Shown: positions 45,392-53,573, counted from the stretch's first letter. The stretch: 64,000 nucleotides of DNA from Synechococcus sp. PCC 6312 (GCF_000316685.1 NC_019680.1:2667501-2731500), one strand, 5' to 3'. Made by a program: numbers and translations. Notes: a model not told the origin generated them from the sequence alone.

Positions 45392-45955
45392 TCATAAGGC
45401 ATGGATTACATTAGTCACAACACCCCAGACTTGAAAGGCACTGGCATCCGTAATCTCAATGTCAGGGTAGTTGGGGTTCTCGGCTTGCAGGAGCAGCCTT
45501 TTACACTTGCGTCTCAGTCGTTTTACCGTTAATTCCCCGTTCAACACCGCAATGACAATCTGCCCGTCTTTCGGCTCCAGGGAACGGTCAACAATAATTA
45601 CATCCCCGTCATGAATCCCAACCCCAATCATCGAATCCCCAGACACTCGGGCCATAAAGGTTGCAGCCGGATTTTTGATGAGATAGCGGTTGAGGTCTAA
45701 CCGTTGCTCAATATAGTCATCAGCAGGGGATGGAAACCCGGCGGAGACAGGCATCTGATAAAGGGGTAAGGGTAAAGTTGCTCCCAGTTGGGGGCGATAT
45801 AACTCAGTCAGGGTTGTCCGGGGCTGTTGCCGCTCTAGTAATTGGGGAATCTGCCCAATGACACTTAGGGGTAAGCGAATCGCTTGGGTGGGTTCACCAT
45901 ATTTCCCCGTCCCTTTAGGTCGTCCTGCCCCTGGTCTTACCCCACCTTTAGACAT
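45392..45955 (-). CDS. umuD: UmuD-like S24 peptidase
   Basis: The protein has 187 residues. The catalytic Ser108 is in RVSGDSMIGVGI and Lys145 in GELTVKRL, with a likely self-cleavage site at Ala72-Gly73 (SAGFPSPADDY). The first 50 residues (GVRPGAGRPKGTGK) form a basic extension common in cyanobacterial UmuD. Cleavage would generate UmuD' for polymerase V. Its partner umuC is on the same strand but about 1.1 kb away beyond the DUF433/DUF5615 genes. Confidence 0.9.
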   Translation of the reverse strand: MSKGGVRPGAGRPKGTGKYGEPTQAIRLPLSVIGQIPQLLERQQPRTTLTELYRPQLGATLPLPLYQMPVSAGFPSPADDYIEQRLDLNRYLIKNPAATFMARVSGDSMIGVGIHDGDVIIVDRSLEPKDGQIVIAVLNGELTVKRLRRKCKRLLLQAENPNYPDIEITDASAFQVWGVVTNVIHAL

Positions 45956-46075
45956 GATTTTGATTACTGTGCATAATTCAATAATACGTTAATCAACAGC
46001 GGTTCAGTGTCAACGAAATAACAGGAGTCGCTGCGAATGTAAATGTTTTCATACTTCCATGCTTTTATGGAAAGA

Positions 46076-48349
46076 TTATTTGCTTTTTACTTTCCATAAC
46101 GCTCTAACCACTCTTAGTTCTTCATAGGAGAATTGTTCATTGAGTTCTTCATAGATAGGCTTGAGTCGGTCGGCTCCATGTTTATCAAAGGCTTTGAGCA
46201 TAGTGGTTTGACGTTCTGAGGAGACTAATTTTTCGATGCTGGCGATTTGTCCAGCTTCGATTCCATCGGCTAAGTGTTCATAGACCCGCTGTACTTTCAT
46301 TTCAAGGCTTTTTGCTATGTCTTGAGGGTAGAGTCCATTTTGGAATAGTTTGCAGACATTGCGTGTTCGTTCTCCGGCTGCTTTCTTCTCTGGGACAGCT
46401 TCTCTGGGTATGAAGTGGGGCATGGCTTCACTGAGGCCATGGGTTTTGCAATAAGAGAAAATGCGGTTTACGAAGGTTGAGCCATAGACTTCTAGTTTTT
46501 TGTCCCCGACACCCGTGATTCGGCTGAAGCTGGCTAGGCTACAGGGCCGATACCGGGCCATCTCCTTCAGACTTGTTTCGGTGAAGATGAGGTAAGGTGC
46601 GATGCCCTGGTCATCAGCTAACTCTTTGCGAAGGGTACGCAGTGATTGGAATAGTCCAGTATGGATGGGGCCCAGGTTGGGTTCTTTTTCGACCGTTACT
46701 TTTTCCTTGCTGAGTTGATTGGGCATTGATACCCAGACTTGGTGTTGTCCTCTAAGTACCGCCCAACTCAGGGTATTGAGGGTGAGGATACCGTAGCCAT
46801 CATCCGATTCATTAACCAAGTTTTGTTGGACGAGACTGCGGGCTAGATGCTGCCATTCCTTGATTGACTTATCAAGGCCAATGCCAAAGGTTGAGAGTTT
46901 GTCGTGACCGTACTTGATAACCTTGTCTTGAGTTGAGCCTCGGAGAATATCAACGATGTGGCGGATGCCAAAGCGTTCATTGGTGCGGGCCACACAGGAG
47001 AGAAACTTTTGGGCTTCGATTGTCCAGTCTTGTTTAGGTTTGGGAAAGCGGCAGTTATCACACTGGCCACAGTTTCCGCCAAAGACTTCACCGAAGTAGC
47101 CGAGGAGGGTTGTTCTGCGACAGAGGGTGCTGTCGGCATAGGCGGCAATCTGCCGGAGTTGTTGTCTGGCGATGCGCTGCTCATCTTCCAGGGGTTCATT
47201 GGTTTCCGGGTGAACCTTGTTCTGAATAAACCAGTCTGCTTGTTTGATGTCTCCAGGGCTGAAGAACAGCGTGCATCGGGCCGGTTCACCATCCCGACCG
47301 GCCCGACCGGATTCCTGGTAATAGCCTTCGATGGTTTGGGGCAGATCGTAATGGATGACAAAGCGGACATCAGGTTTGTTGATGCCCATGCCAAAGGCAA
47401 CGGTGGCCACCATGATTTGCACATCGTCCCGAATAAAACGGGTTTGATGGTCGGTACGGGTTTCGTTACTCAGTCCAGCATGGTAGGGCAGGGCTGAAAT
47501 ACCATTCTCGTTTAATTCACTGGCCAGCTTTTCAACCTGTTTGCGGCTCATGCAGTAGATGATGCCAGAGCCTTCTGTCTCCTTGATGTAGCCAGTGAGT
47601 TCCGATAGGCTGACTTTGCCTCGGCTTTTTTCAATGACTTCGTAGTAGAGGTTAGGGCGGTTAAAGCTGGCGACATGGACAAAGGGCTTTTTCAGAGAGA
47701 GTTGTTCGGTAATGTCGGTTCGGACGCGGTGGGTAGCTGTGGCGGTTAATGCGATGACGGGGATAGTTGGGAATCGTTCTCGCAGCCGACTGAGTTGGCG
47801 ATAGTCGGGTCGGAAGTCATGGCCCCATTCCGATACGCAATGGGCTTCATCTACAACAATGCTGCTGATGCCAACGGTCTGGTGAATGGTTTCGAGCAAG
47901 GCGGTAAAGGAGTCACTAACTAATCGCTCCGGGGCAACGTAGAGTAACTTCACTTCCCCGGCCATGATGGCCGCAATTCTTCCCCTGGCTTCTGCGGCCG
48001 ATAAAGTGCTGTTCAAAAATGTGGCGGCAATGCCATTTTTCTGTAAGGCCACCACCTGGTCTAACATCAGGGCAATCAGGGGAGACACAACTAAGGTGAT
48101 GCCTGTTTTGAGAAGGGCGGGTAACTGGAAGCAGATGGACTTCCCCCCACCCGTTGGGAGGATTGCTAAAACGTCTTGCTGATTGAGAGAAGCTGTAATG
48201 ATGTCTGCCTGTCCGGGGCGAAACGCCTCATATCCGAAATAATGCTTGAGGGCCTCTAATGGCAACATACAACTGGGACTAATGTTCTTTGAAATTGTAT
48301 CAGAATCAAGATTGCTTCTGGGTTTGGTTGTTGTTTGGGTGATTGGCAT
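46076..48349 (-). CDS. recQ: RecQ-type ATP-dependent DNA helicase
   Basis: The protein has 757 residues. Motifs are complete: AILPTGGGKSICFQLPALL, VVDEAHCVSEWGHDFRPDY, QTIEGYYQESGRAGRDGEPA, the zinc-binding CRRTT...CGQCDNC and an HRDC-like region (IAPYLIFTETSLKEMARYRP). It unwinds recombination intermediates. The start could also be the ATG at 48268, where the RecQ core begins (MLPLEALKHYFGYEAFRPGQ); the longer form overlaps the upstream gene by 44 bases. Confidence 0.93.
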   Translation of the reverse strand: MPITQTTTKPRSNLDSDTISKNISPSCMLPLEALKHYFGYEAFRPGQADIITASLNQQDVLAILPTGGGKSICFQLPALLKTGITLVVSPLIALMLDQVVALQKNGIAATFLNSTLSAAEARGRIAAIMAGEVKLLYVAPERLVSDSFTALLETIHQTVGISSIVVDEAHCVSEWGHDFRPDYRQLSRLRERFPTIPVIALTATATHRVRTDITEQLSLKKPFVHVASFNRPNLYYEVIEKSRGKVSLSELTGYIKETEGSGIIYCMSRKQVEKLASELNENGISALPYHAGLSNETRTDHQTRFIRDDVQIMVATVAFGMGINKPDVRFVIHYDLPQTIEGYYQESGRAGRDGEPARCTLFFSPGDIKQADWFIQNKVHPETNEPLEDEQRIARQQLRQIAAYADSTLCRRTTLLGYFGEVFGGNCGQCDNCRFPKPKQDWTIEAQKFLSCVARTNERFGIRHIVDILRGSTQDKVIKYGHDKLSTFGIGLDKSIKEWQHLARSLVQQNLVNESDDGYGILTLNTLSWAVLRGQHQVWVSMPNQLSKEKVTVEKEPNLGPIHTGLFQSLRTLRKELADDQGIAPYLIFTETSLKEMARYRPCSLASFSRITGVGDKKLEVYGSTFVNRIFSYCKTHGLSEAMPHFIPREAVPEKKAAGERTRNVCKLFQNGLYPQDIAKSLEMKVQRVYEHLADGIEAGQIASIEKLVSSERQTTMLKAFDKHGADRLKPIYEELNEQFSYEELRVVRALWKVKSK

Positions 48350-48548
48350 GGATTATTTTTGGGTTTAGTTCATGCCTCCGTAGGACATCCAAGATTGAGA
48401 GTTGTTGTTCGATGGGGTAGTTTTTATCGAGTTCATGGGCGATTTCGAGTAGTTGTTGCGCGATGATGGTCGGGACGCGAATGATACTGGTTTCTCGATT
48501 CTTCCAGCTACTTTTGCGTCCCGCTCCTTTTCGTTGGCCGCCCCGCAT
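48306..48548 (-). CDS. Small basic protein upstream of recQ
   Basis: The protein has 80 residues. GGQRKGAGRKSSWKNRETSI IRVPTIIAQQLLEIA resembles the RHH-like or basic N-terminal arms (GGxRxGAGRxxxW) found in plasmid-type regulators. It overlaps recQ by 44 bases and follows the coiled-coil gene in a TAATG arrangement. Function unknown. Confidence 0.55.
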   Translation of the reverse strand: MRGGQRKGAGRKSSWKNRETSIIRVPTIIAQQLLEIAHELDKNYPIEQQLSILDVLRRHELNPKIIHANHPNNNQTQKQS

Positions 48549-48844
48549 TAGATTGCTTCTTCCTTAACTGATTCAGTAAAGATTTTAAGTGCTTTCTTGA
48601 GTTGGATGGCGAGGATGCCATCAATGTTTCCTGAGTTCCGTAGCCGGATGGATTCATGGAATAGGTTTTCGGAATCTTGGATTTTCTGGATTGCCTGTTC
48701 TTTTAGCTTTTGGATAAGCTGATGGTATTCATTAAGCCGATTGGATTCTAGGCAGCTTTTGGCGTACTCTCTCATAATCTTCTCAACTTCGATGGCGCAG
48801 TGCTTTTCCTTGATTTCGGCTTCAAATTCTTCGATGGTCTTCAT
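48548..48844 (-). CDS. Coiled-coil small protein
   Basis: The protein has 98 residues, largely charged helix (EIKEKHCAIEVEKIMREYAK; HQLIQKLKEQAIQKIQDSEN). No family recognised. CAGGAG lies eight bases upstream of the ATG. It is the first gene of the recQ operon, next to a 180-base divergent spacer. Confidence 0.55.
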   Translation of the reverse strand: MKTIEEFEAEIKEKHCAIEVEKIMREYAKSCLESNRLNEYHQLIQKLKEQAIQKIQDSENLFHESIRLRNSGNIDGILAIQLKKALKIFTESVKEEAI

Positions 48845-49023
48845 TAGGAACTCCTGGTTGGTTTACACACATAAAACAATGATGGAATGGGCTTGATTAT
48901 TTTAATTCTCTCAATTTCGTTAAACTATTGATTAGTTAGGTCTAACGATTCTTTGAATGGGACTGTTTGGTGTTCCTCCTTCTTTTGGGTAAACTTAATG
49001 TATCCTTAACCTACTGATTCCGA

Positions 49024-49314
49024 ATGGACGAGTTTAGCCGTTTATTTTCTGAAGTTGTAATGAGTCGTGTGCTAGAGCGGTTGGATGGTAGTACGGCTTA
49101 TTTGTTGCGTGGTTGTCGGGTATCAAAATCTGGTTCTTCATTGGTGGTGGGTTGTCCTTCGGATCAGGTGGCCATCAAGTTATCCACTTGCTTGAATCAG
49201 TCATTAGGCCAGCGTTGTCAGTCATTAGGCTTTGTTCAGGTCTTTTTTGTTTGCCCTGATGCGTTTGCATTTCAGTTTGACCTTAATGAGTTTGGCTTCG
49301 TTCTGAATATTTAA
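49024..49314 (+). CDS. Opposite-strand island protein, paralogue of 51915-52250 (possible DnaA-N-like fold)
   Basis: The protein has 96 residues. Pattern: LLRGCRVSKSGSSLVVGCPS then LSTCLNQSLGQRCQSLGFVQ and PDAFAFQF. The beta-strand 'SGSxLxVxCPS' followed by an amphipathic helix resembles the N-terminal domain of DnaA, though this is only a resemblance. A second island gene encodes the same pattern. Both lie on the plus strand among minus-strand genes, facing them, which suggests separate promoters and regulatory roles. Confidence 0.6.
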   Translation: MDEFSRLFSEVVMSRVLERLDGSTAYLLRGCRVSKSGSSLVVGCPSDQVAIKLSTCLNQSLGQRCQSLGFVQVFFVCPDAFAFQFDLNEFGFVLNI

Positions 49315-49325
49315 CCCTATTTGTT

Positions 49326-49727
49326 CTAGGGGAAGTCAATACTTTTCTGTCCAATTTGTTGGAAATATCGCTCCCGTTTACGGCGGCGGGTTGCTTTGGC
49401 ATTGGCGATGTGGTGTTCCATGTCATGGGCAAGGTGGCACTTGGGGCATAGGGCTTTCAGGTTTTCGATGCGGTTATCTTGGGGGCGATGGTTGAGGTGG
49501 GCCACGGTTAGGGTGAACCGTTGTACTTTTTCTTGGTCGTTTTCGAGGGTGTCTTTGATCCAGCGTTTATCGGGATAGTCACAGAGCCAGTGAATAAAGA
49601 CTTTCCAGGGAACGCCTGGTTTGCGACATGGCCGCCCACAATCTTGGCACGTCCAGTTGGCATTGTGCTTGATGGTATGGGCAATGGACTTCCAGTTTTT
49701 TGGGTATTTGCGTCTATCAATGGGCAT
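49326..49727 (-). CDS. HNH endonuclease (island)
   Basis: About 133 residues from ATG 49727. CQDCGRPCRKPGVPW gives the first Cys pair, FTLTVAHLNHRPQDNRIENL KALCPKCHLAHD the HNH core with the second pair. The C-terminal ARRRRKRERYF-like tail is basic. The start at 49766 would overlap the upstream gene by 50 bases. The last codons fall in a TTGTTCTAGGGGAAGTC repeat. It probably nicks DNA at phage- or plasmid-like sites. Confidence 0.8.
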   Translation of the reverse strand: MPIDRRKYPKNWKSIAHTIKHNANWTCQDCGRPCRKPGVPWKVFIHWLCDYPDKRWIKDTLENDQEKVQRFTLTVAHLNHRPQDNRIENLKALCPKCHLAHDMEHHIANAKATRRRKRERYFQQIGQKSIDFP

Positions 49728-49920
49728 TTTGGTAGGTGCGTCTATGGCCTTGAACAATATTGTCAATAATTTGTTTGGCTTCTTTAAGTGCCTGTTTCCG
49801 ATTGATGGCTTCGGTCGTCAGTGTGAAGACTCGGTGGCCCAGGTCAATACTGGCTCCATAGCCAAGCTCTGTCTCCCAGGTTTCAATCTCGTAGCCTTGG
49901 TAGATGGTGCGTTCAAGCAT
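49717..49920 (-). CDS. Small hypothetical protein (67 aa)
   Basis: Sequence YQGYEIETWETELGYGASID LGHRVFTLTTEAINRKQALK suggests a small alpha-beta domain with a helical end. Unrecognised. It sits between the Gp157 gene and the HNH gene and overlaps the latter's start by 11 bases, so it is part of the same operon. Confidence 0.5.
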   Translation of the reverse strand: MLERTIYQGYEIETWETELGYGASIDLGHRVFTLTTEAINRKQALKEAKQIIDNIVQGHRRTYQNAH

Positions 49921-49931
49921 GATGGGTTCTC

Positions 49932-50447
49932 CTATTGAATACGGAGTGTTTCGGAACGTTCGCCCAGGCTGGCAAAGGGTAATGATTCCCCGGCTTCCAG
50001 TGCGGCCCGGATGGCGACTTTATCTGGGTTAATTAGTGTGACCTTGTAGGGTTCAGGTAGGTCGTCTGGGTCAAGGTCAGGGTCAAGGATGAGTGGTTTT
50101 AGCCCTCCGCTTTTGACGATGTTGATGTTGTACCGCTCCGTGCTGATTTTCCGAAGTCCAATGTTTTCCAGGTGATTTTTTAGGGCGGTGCGAAGCCGTT
50201 TGCTGAGGCTCTCATCAATCTTGGCCAGGGTATTGAGGCGTTCTGCTTCTTTTTTTCGGGCTTCGGCTTGCCGTTCAAACTCGCTGATTAGGGCGACATA
50301 GTTATCGAGCCGTTTGTGGTCTTTGGCTCCATCTACACATTCGATCAGGTAGCTGGACATGAGTTCTTCGGCATCTTCTGAATCGTGGCAGAAGGTCACT
50401 TCTTCTTTCAGGTCAACAAGGTCACTACTCAGTTCAAGAATGGTCAT
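49932..50447 (-). CDS. Siphovirus Gp157-like protein
   Basis: The protein has 171 residues from ATG 50447, set by TTAAGGAGAAAACC upstream. The central coiled coil (FERQAEARKKEAERLNTLAK) and the tail NINIVKSGGLKPLILDPDL, then INPDKVAIRAALEAGESLPF, match the Gp157 family of siphoviruses, where it sits among replication or annealing genes. It marks this run as phage-derived. Exact role unknown. Confidence 0.82.
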   Translation of the reverse strand: MTILELSSDLVDLKEEVTFCHDSEDAEELMSSYLIECVDGAKDHKRLDNYVALISEFERQAEARKKEAERLNTLAKIDESLSKRLRTALKNHLENIGLRKISTERYNINIVKSGGLKPLILDPDLDPDDLPEPYKVTLINPDKVAIRAALEAGESLPFASLGERSETLRIQ

Positions 50448-50494
50448 GGTTTTCTCCTTAAGGTTATGTTGATAGGGCAGTCTGACCGTAGTTG

Positions 50495-50710
50495 TTATCC
50501 CACTGGTGGTAGCCAAGGAAATTTCTTTCTGAGGCTTTGTTGCCAGGTGATCGTTTCAGCTTGTTGGGTGGGGGATGGGGTGGGGTGTTCGATGGCTTTA
50601 CGCCATGCGTCCTTAGTTCTTGGGTTGCCGTAGCGACAGGCGAGACAATAGGCGTACTCGCCGTGTTTAGTTTCTGCAATGCGTTGGAGGTCTGAGAGGG
50701 ATTCGCTCAT
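50495..50710 (-). CDS. Small hypothetical protein with Cys pair
   Basis: The protein has 71 residues. EYAYCLACRYGNPRTKDAWR suggests a small zinc- or metal-binding site, and the C-terminal WQQSLRKKFPWLPPVG is conserved-looking. Unrecognised. It overlaps the upstream gene by four bases. Confidence 0.5.
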   Translation of the reverse strand: MSESLSDLQRIAETKHGEYAYCLACRYGNPRTKDAWRKAIEHPTPSPTQQAETITWQQSLRKKFPWLPPVG

Positions 50711-51117
50711 TTATCCCCTCGTTTGCCATTGATGCAGGCCTCACACTCTTTGATGATTTTCTTGATGGTGGCTTGGTGTTGGGGTATTTCGTAGGCTTGG
50801 ATGGTTCGAGAGTTGATGCTGATGGTTCGCTCGACTTCTAGCTTGGCGGTTGCTTGGATGCCATAGCCTTCTTCTCCCTGCGGTTTGAGATTGAGGCCAA
50901 TGATTGCGCCTTCGTTCCAGTCATCGGCCAGCCGAGTCTCTTCGATCAGGATGCTCATGAGTTGGTTTAGACTGTCCTGCAAGTCGGGGTGTACTTTTCC
51001 CCGAACGTGAAACTGGACTTCCTCGATGCTGCCGTCCTGCATATAGCGGTTCAGCCAGATCGTGGATTTTGACCCTCCAATTTTGATTTTCTGGATTGTC
51101 TCTGTCATTTCAGACAT
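50707..51117 (-). CDS. Hypothetical phage-like protein (136 aa)
   Basis: Mostly beta structure at the start (IQKIKIGGSKSTIWLNRYMQ) with a final Cys pair (IIKECEACINGKRGDK). No family recognised. It directly abuts the upstream gene and overlaps the downstream one by four bases, so it is co-translated in the minus-strand run. Confidence 0.5.
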   Translation of the reverse strand: MSEMTETIQKIKIGGSKSTIWLNRYMQDGSIEEVQFHVRGKVHPDLQDSLNQLMSILIEETRLADDWNEGAIIGLNLKPQGEEGYGIQATAKLEVERTISINSRTIQAYEIPQHQATIKKIIKECEACINGKRGDK

Positions 51118-51540
51118 TTAGTTTTCCTCTTGAATGGGTTTTTCGATCACTTCAAATCTGAGTGTGTTGGTATAGACTGATTGCTCTCCGATGTTGACAA
51201 ACAATTTTTGCCCAGGTTTTGTTTCAACTTGGAATTGATGCTTGATGTTTTTGTTGATTGGGTTAGTTTTGGTTCCCAGGTGCTTGATTATGGGTTCAGG
51301 GTAAGCGGCTGTTTCCTTTGTCTTGTACCCGTTCTCCTCTGCGATTTTATACAGTGTGATCTGACCTGTTTTGAAGTCCACATATCGGGGAATATTTTTA
51401 GGGATTAGGTAGATATTTCCCTTTTCGTTGTAAAGGTGAAGGCTTACTGTCTCCTGATCTAATATTTCTACAACAATTCCAAACTCGAACTCTCGATATG
51501 GCTTGTTGAGTTTTACGATGTCGCCTAATGAGATTGTCAT
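51118..51540 (-). CDS. Hypothetical beta-rich protein (140 aa)
   Basis: The start MTISLGDIVKLNKPYREFEF and GIVVEILDQETVSLHLYNE suggest an SH3-like or KOW-type barrel. The rest is polar. GGAGACT precedes the ATG. Unrecognised family; part of the phage-like run. Confidence 0.5.
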   Translation of the reverse strand: MTISLGDIVKLNKPYREFEFGIVVEILDQETVSLHLYNEKGNIYLIPKNIPRYVDFKTGQITLYKIAEENGYKTKETAAYPEPIIKHLGTKTNPINKNIKHQFQVETKPGQKLFVNIGEQSVYTNTLRFEVIEKPIQEEN

Positions 51541-51545
51541 TGGTT

Positions 51546-51743
51546 CTAGTCTCCGTAATCAGGTGGGAAGGAATACTTGAGATGGATGTTGTAAGTCGGT
51601 TTCATTTGGCAGGGTTTCAGGATTACTTTCTCTAATACTCCTTTTCCCCATCTCCACTTTTGTTCTGAGATTCTTCCAAGAGCATTAAGGAGTCTTACCG
51701 ATACTTTGCATTCGATTTCGGAATATTTTTTGTTACCATTCAT
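51546..51743 (-). CDS. Small hypothetical protein (65 aa)
   Basis: A basic protein, KKYSEIECKVSVRLLNALGR and ILKPCQMKPTYNIHLKYSFP. Unrecognised. Overlaps the preceding gene's 3' end by 11 bases, indicating coupled translation. Confidence 0.45.
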   Translation of the reverse strand: MNGNKKYSEIECKVSVRLLNALGRISEQKWRWGKGVLEKVILKPCQMKPTYNIHLKYSFPPDYGD

Positions 51744-51885
51744 CTTCCTTTTCTTCCCACTGTTCGTCTGGATTGGTTATTTCTTCAGGCTTTGATGTTT
51801 CCGGTTCTTCGGGTTCGTCAGGTTCGTAACCCCATTCTTCATAGGGTCGGCCATGGCATTCAACGACTTGCTTTAAGTAGTACAT
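51733..51885 (-). CDS. Small acidic protein (about 50 aa)
   Basis: ATG 51885 is chosen because TTAGGAC lies upstream and the longer frame to 52050 would run through the opposite-strand paralogue gene. The sequence MYYLKQVVECHGRPYEEWGY is followed by a Glu/Pro-rich tail. Unrecognised. Its start is 30 bases from the divergent start at 51915. Confidence 0.5.
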   Translation of the reverse strand: MYYLKQVVECHGRPYEEWGYEPDEPEEPETSKPEEITNPDEQWEEKEDEW

Positions 51886-51914
51886 TGGTAGAGTCCTAAA
51901 TCTACTTGTGCCGT

Positions 51915-52250
51915 ATGGACGTTGCTGATCTTGAACAGCTTTTTTACGTTTTTCTAATGCAACGCTTCGCCTCGTCATTGGATCCCATGACGAGACAGCT
52001 ATTGCATCAATGCGAAGTGGAAATTTCGGGTAGCACATTGTTGGTGTCATGCCCTTCTGAAACGTTGGTTAACCTACTGGTGCGCCGACTAAGCCATAGC
52101 TGGGGACAACTGTGTGATGCGCTTGGCTTTCAAGAGGTTCGTCTGACTGACCCGGATGGGTTTGTGTATCAGTTTGCGGCTCGTTTTGGTCGGTATTCCC
52201 TTGTGATTCCTGGGGTTCCGTCTGAGTTTTATGAGCCTCCAGAGCTTTGA
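51915..52250 (+). CDS. Opposite-strand island protein, paralogue of 49024-49314
   Basis: The protein has 111 residues from ATG 51915. LLHQCEVEISGSTLLVSCPS, LVRRLSHSWGQLCDALGFQE and PDGFVYQF align with the 96-residue paralogue at 49024 over nearly the whole length. Fold resemblance to the DnaA N-terminal domain is suggestive only. The last 182 bases lie antisense to the 3' end of a Rho-N-domain gene, an unusual overlap. Confidence 0.6.
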   Translation: MDVADLEQLFYVFLMQRFASSLDPMTRQLLHQCEVEISGSTLLVSCPSETLVNLLVRRLSHSWGQLCDALGFQEVRLTDPDGFVYQFAARFGRYSLVIPGVPSEFYEPPEL

Positions 52251-52704
52251 TTAACTCGGATTTCCGCAACCGTTTGTAGTTCTCGATATTTAACCCTTCA
52301 GCCAATTCTTTTAATTGCTTTAAGGTTAATTCGTTGAGATCGGCTTCGGATTCAGCTTCAGCTTCCACTTCAGCATCTTCGATGGTGGTAGCTTCTGAGC
52401 TTGTGACTTCGGTAGCAGCGGCTAACAATTTGGCATTTTTTCGCTCTTGCTCGGCCAACCAAGTATTGAGATAGTGCCGACCTTTTTCAAACTCGATCCG
52501 AGCGTCTTGACCCAAGTTGTAGGTGAGAACACAGACTTGGAAGGTGAATTTAACCAAGGTGACGATGGTTTCAGTTGTAGAGATGATCAATTCTTTGCCA
52601 GCAGCGGTTGTAGCGATTGCTGCTTCTTTTGTTGTTGGAGTCATTTTTTTGTTTTTTGTAACGACACCCTCCCCCGAAGGACGTTTCCACCATTTCCATT
52701 TCAT
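52069..52704 (-). CDS. Rho-N/SAP-like domain protein
   Basis: About 211 residues from ATG 52704, preferred because GAGGACAAAAAA directly precedes it; ATG 52728 would add eight residues. A hydrophobic helix (GKELIISTTETIVTLVKFTF) lies near 38-65. An acidic linker is followed by LNELTLKQLKELAEGLNIEN YKRLRKSELIKALE, a Rho N-terminal/SAP-like nucleic-acid-binding hairpin. The last 60 residues are Gln/Thr-rich and encoded antisense to the gene at 51915. Confidence 0.6.
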   Translation of the reverse strand: MKWKWWKRPSGEGVVTKNKKMTPTTKEAAIATTAAGKELIISTTETIVTLVKFTFQVCVLTYNLGQDARIEFEKGRHYLNTWLAEQERKNAKLLAAATEVTSSEATTIEDAEVEAEAESEADLNELTLKQLKELAEGLNIENYKRLRKSELIKALEAHKTQTEPQESQGNTDQNEPQTDTQTHPGQSDEPLESQAHHTVVPSYGLVGAPVG

Positions 52705-52740
52705 TTTTTTGTCCTCTTTTTTCGACATCTTATGGGAGAT

Positions 52741-52869
52741 GTTCTAGGGGAAAGCAACCCCTTTCTTAAAAACTTGTTCTAGGGGTAACTAACTTGATCG
52801 CCTGGGTGGGGTGCCGGGGCGACAACTGGAGGGGCGGCTGTTCTAAGAGTAGGACTCACCCCTAGAACA
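52741..52869. repeat. Cluster of GTTCTAGGGG motifs
   Basis: GTTCTAGGGG at 52741, TTGTTCTAGGGG at 52774, a degenerate TGTTCTAAGAG at 52839 and the inverted CCCCTAGAACA at 52859-52869. Parts can pair (ACCCCT...AGGGGT). The same motif ends two genes elsewhere in the island (49321, 54705). Located in the 160-base gap upstream of the Rho-N gene. Confidence 0.65.
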
Positions 52870-52889
52870 CTTTTAATTTTTGTGGATGC

Positions 52890-53117
52890 TTACATACAGG
52901 CGGAGCATAGTTCTTTAGATTCGGTCACTACTGTCAGTCCTGCCTGATTGAGCTTGGATTTGGCCTTTTTGTATTCAACGGCCATGTCGATCAAGTTTCG
53001 GAGGTCATCGTTTGATGCCGTTTTTTTCATGGCCTCGAAGGCGAGGTCAAGGTTGCGATTTGCAATGCTAATGTTGTGGATTAGAGTATTCACAGAATTT
53101 CCAGTTGAGAACAACAC
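52890..53117 (-). CDS. Small helical hypothetical protein (75 aa)
   Basis: Helical sequence NRNLDLAFEAMKKTASNDDL RNLIDMAVEYKKAKSKL with a C-terminal CSACM. Unrecognised. It lies between the macro-domain gene and the repeat cluster in the same direction. Confidence 0.45.
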   Translation of the reverse strand: MLFSTGNSVNTLIHNISIANRNLDLAFEAMKKTASNDDLRNLIDMAVEYKKAKSKLNQAGLTVVTESKELCSACM

Positions 53118-53129
53118 GATGAGTTTCTT

Positions 53130-53573
53130 TTACCACCACTCGTAAATGTGGACTGTATCAGGCAACGTTTTAAGGATATTGAGAACATCCTCTTTATTTA
53201 GTCCGCCGAGTCCAGTACCGGGGATAGGCATGGCCACCACGACTTTCCCTCCAGTGGTTTCAATAAATTCCTGAAGTACAGTAGCTGACTGTTGGATCAG
53301 GGATAGGGTACTGGGTTCTTTCCAATCGGTTTTGGATTGAAATAGACCGATTCCATTGACGATGATAAATCCGTAAAAGCCAAGGTTGCCGCACGTTCTT
53401 TGAATATAGTCACCGGCCAAACCTGGGATAGATGGGTCACGGTTGGCCGCTTCCAAGGCCGTTCCTTTTCCCATGACGAGGGTTCCATCTTTTTTGATGA
53501 CGCTGTTGGTTGTCACGGTTGGGACAACGATCTCAGCGGGGTCTTTCCAAAATGAACCGTAGATTAATTTCAT
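53130..53573 (-). CDS. Macro-domain protein (ADP-ribose binding)
   Basis: The protein has 147 residues. VPTVTTNSVIKKDGTLVMGK GTALEAANRD and the loop PIPGTGLGGLNKEDVLNIL are the two ADP-ribose-binding loops of macro domains like Poa1p or phage ADP-ribose-1-phosphatase. GGTG precedes the tandem ATGs at 53573-53576. It may remove ADP-ribose or act in counter-defence; that is inferred. Confidence 0.78.
   Translation of the reverse strand: MKLIYGSFWKDPAEIVVPTVTTNSVIKKDGTLVMGKGTALEAANRDPSIPGLAGDYIQRTCGNLGFYGFIIVNGIGLFQSKTDWKEPSTLSLIQQSATVLQEFIETTGGKVVVAMPIPGTGLGGLNKEDVLNILKTLPDTVHIYEWW

Noticed and set aside
46958-47497. 179-codon plus-strand frame
   Set aside because: Antisense shadow inside recQ, whose helicase motifs are encoded on the other strand.
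51886-52050. Longer N terminus of the acidic small protein
   Set aside because: It would be antisense to the paralogue gene, and a better ribosome site precedes the ATG at 51885.
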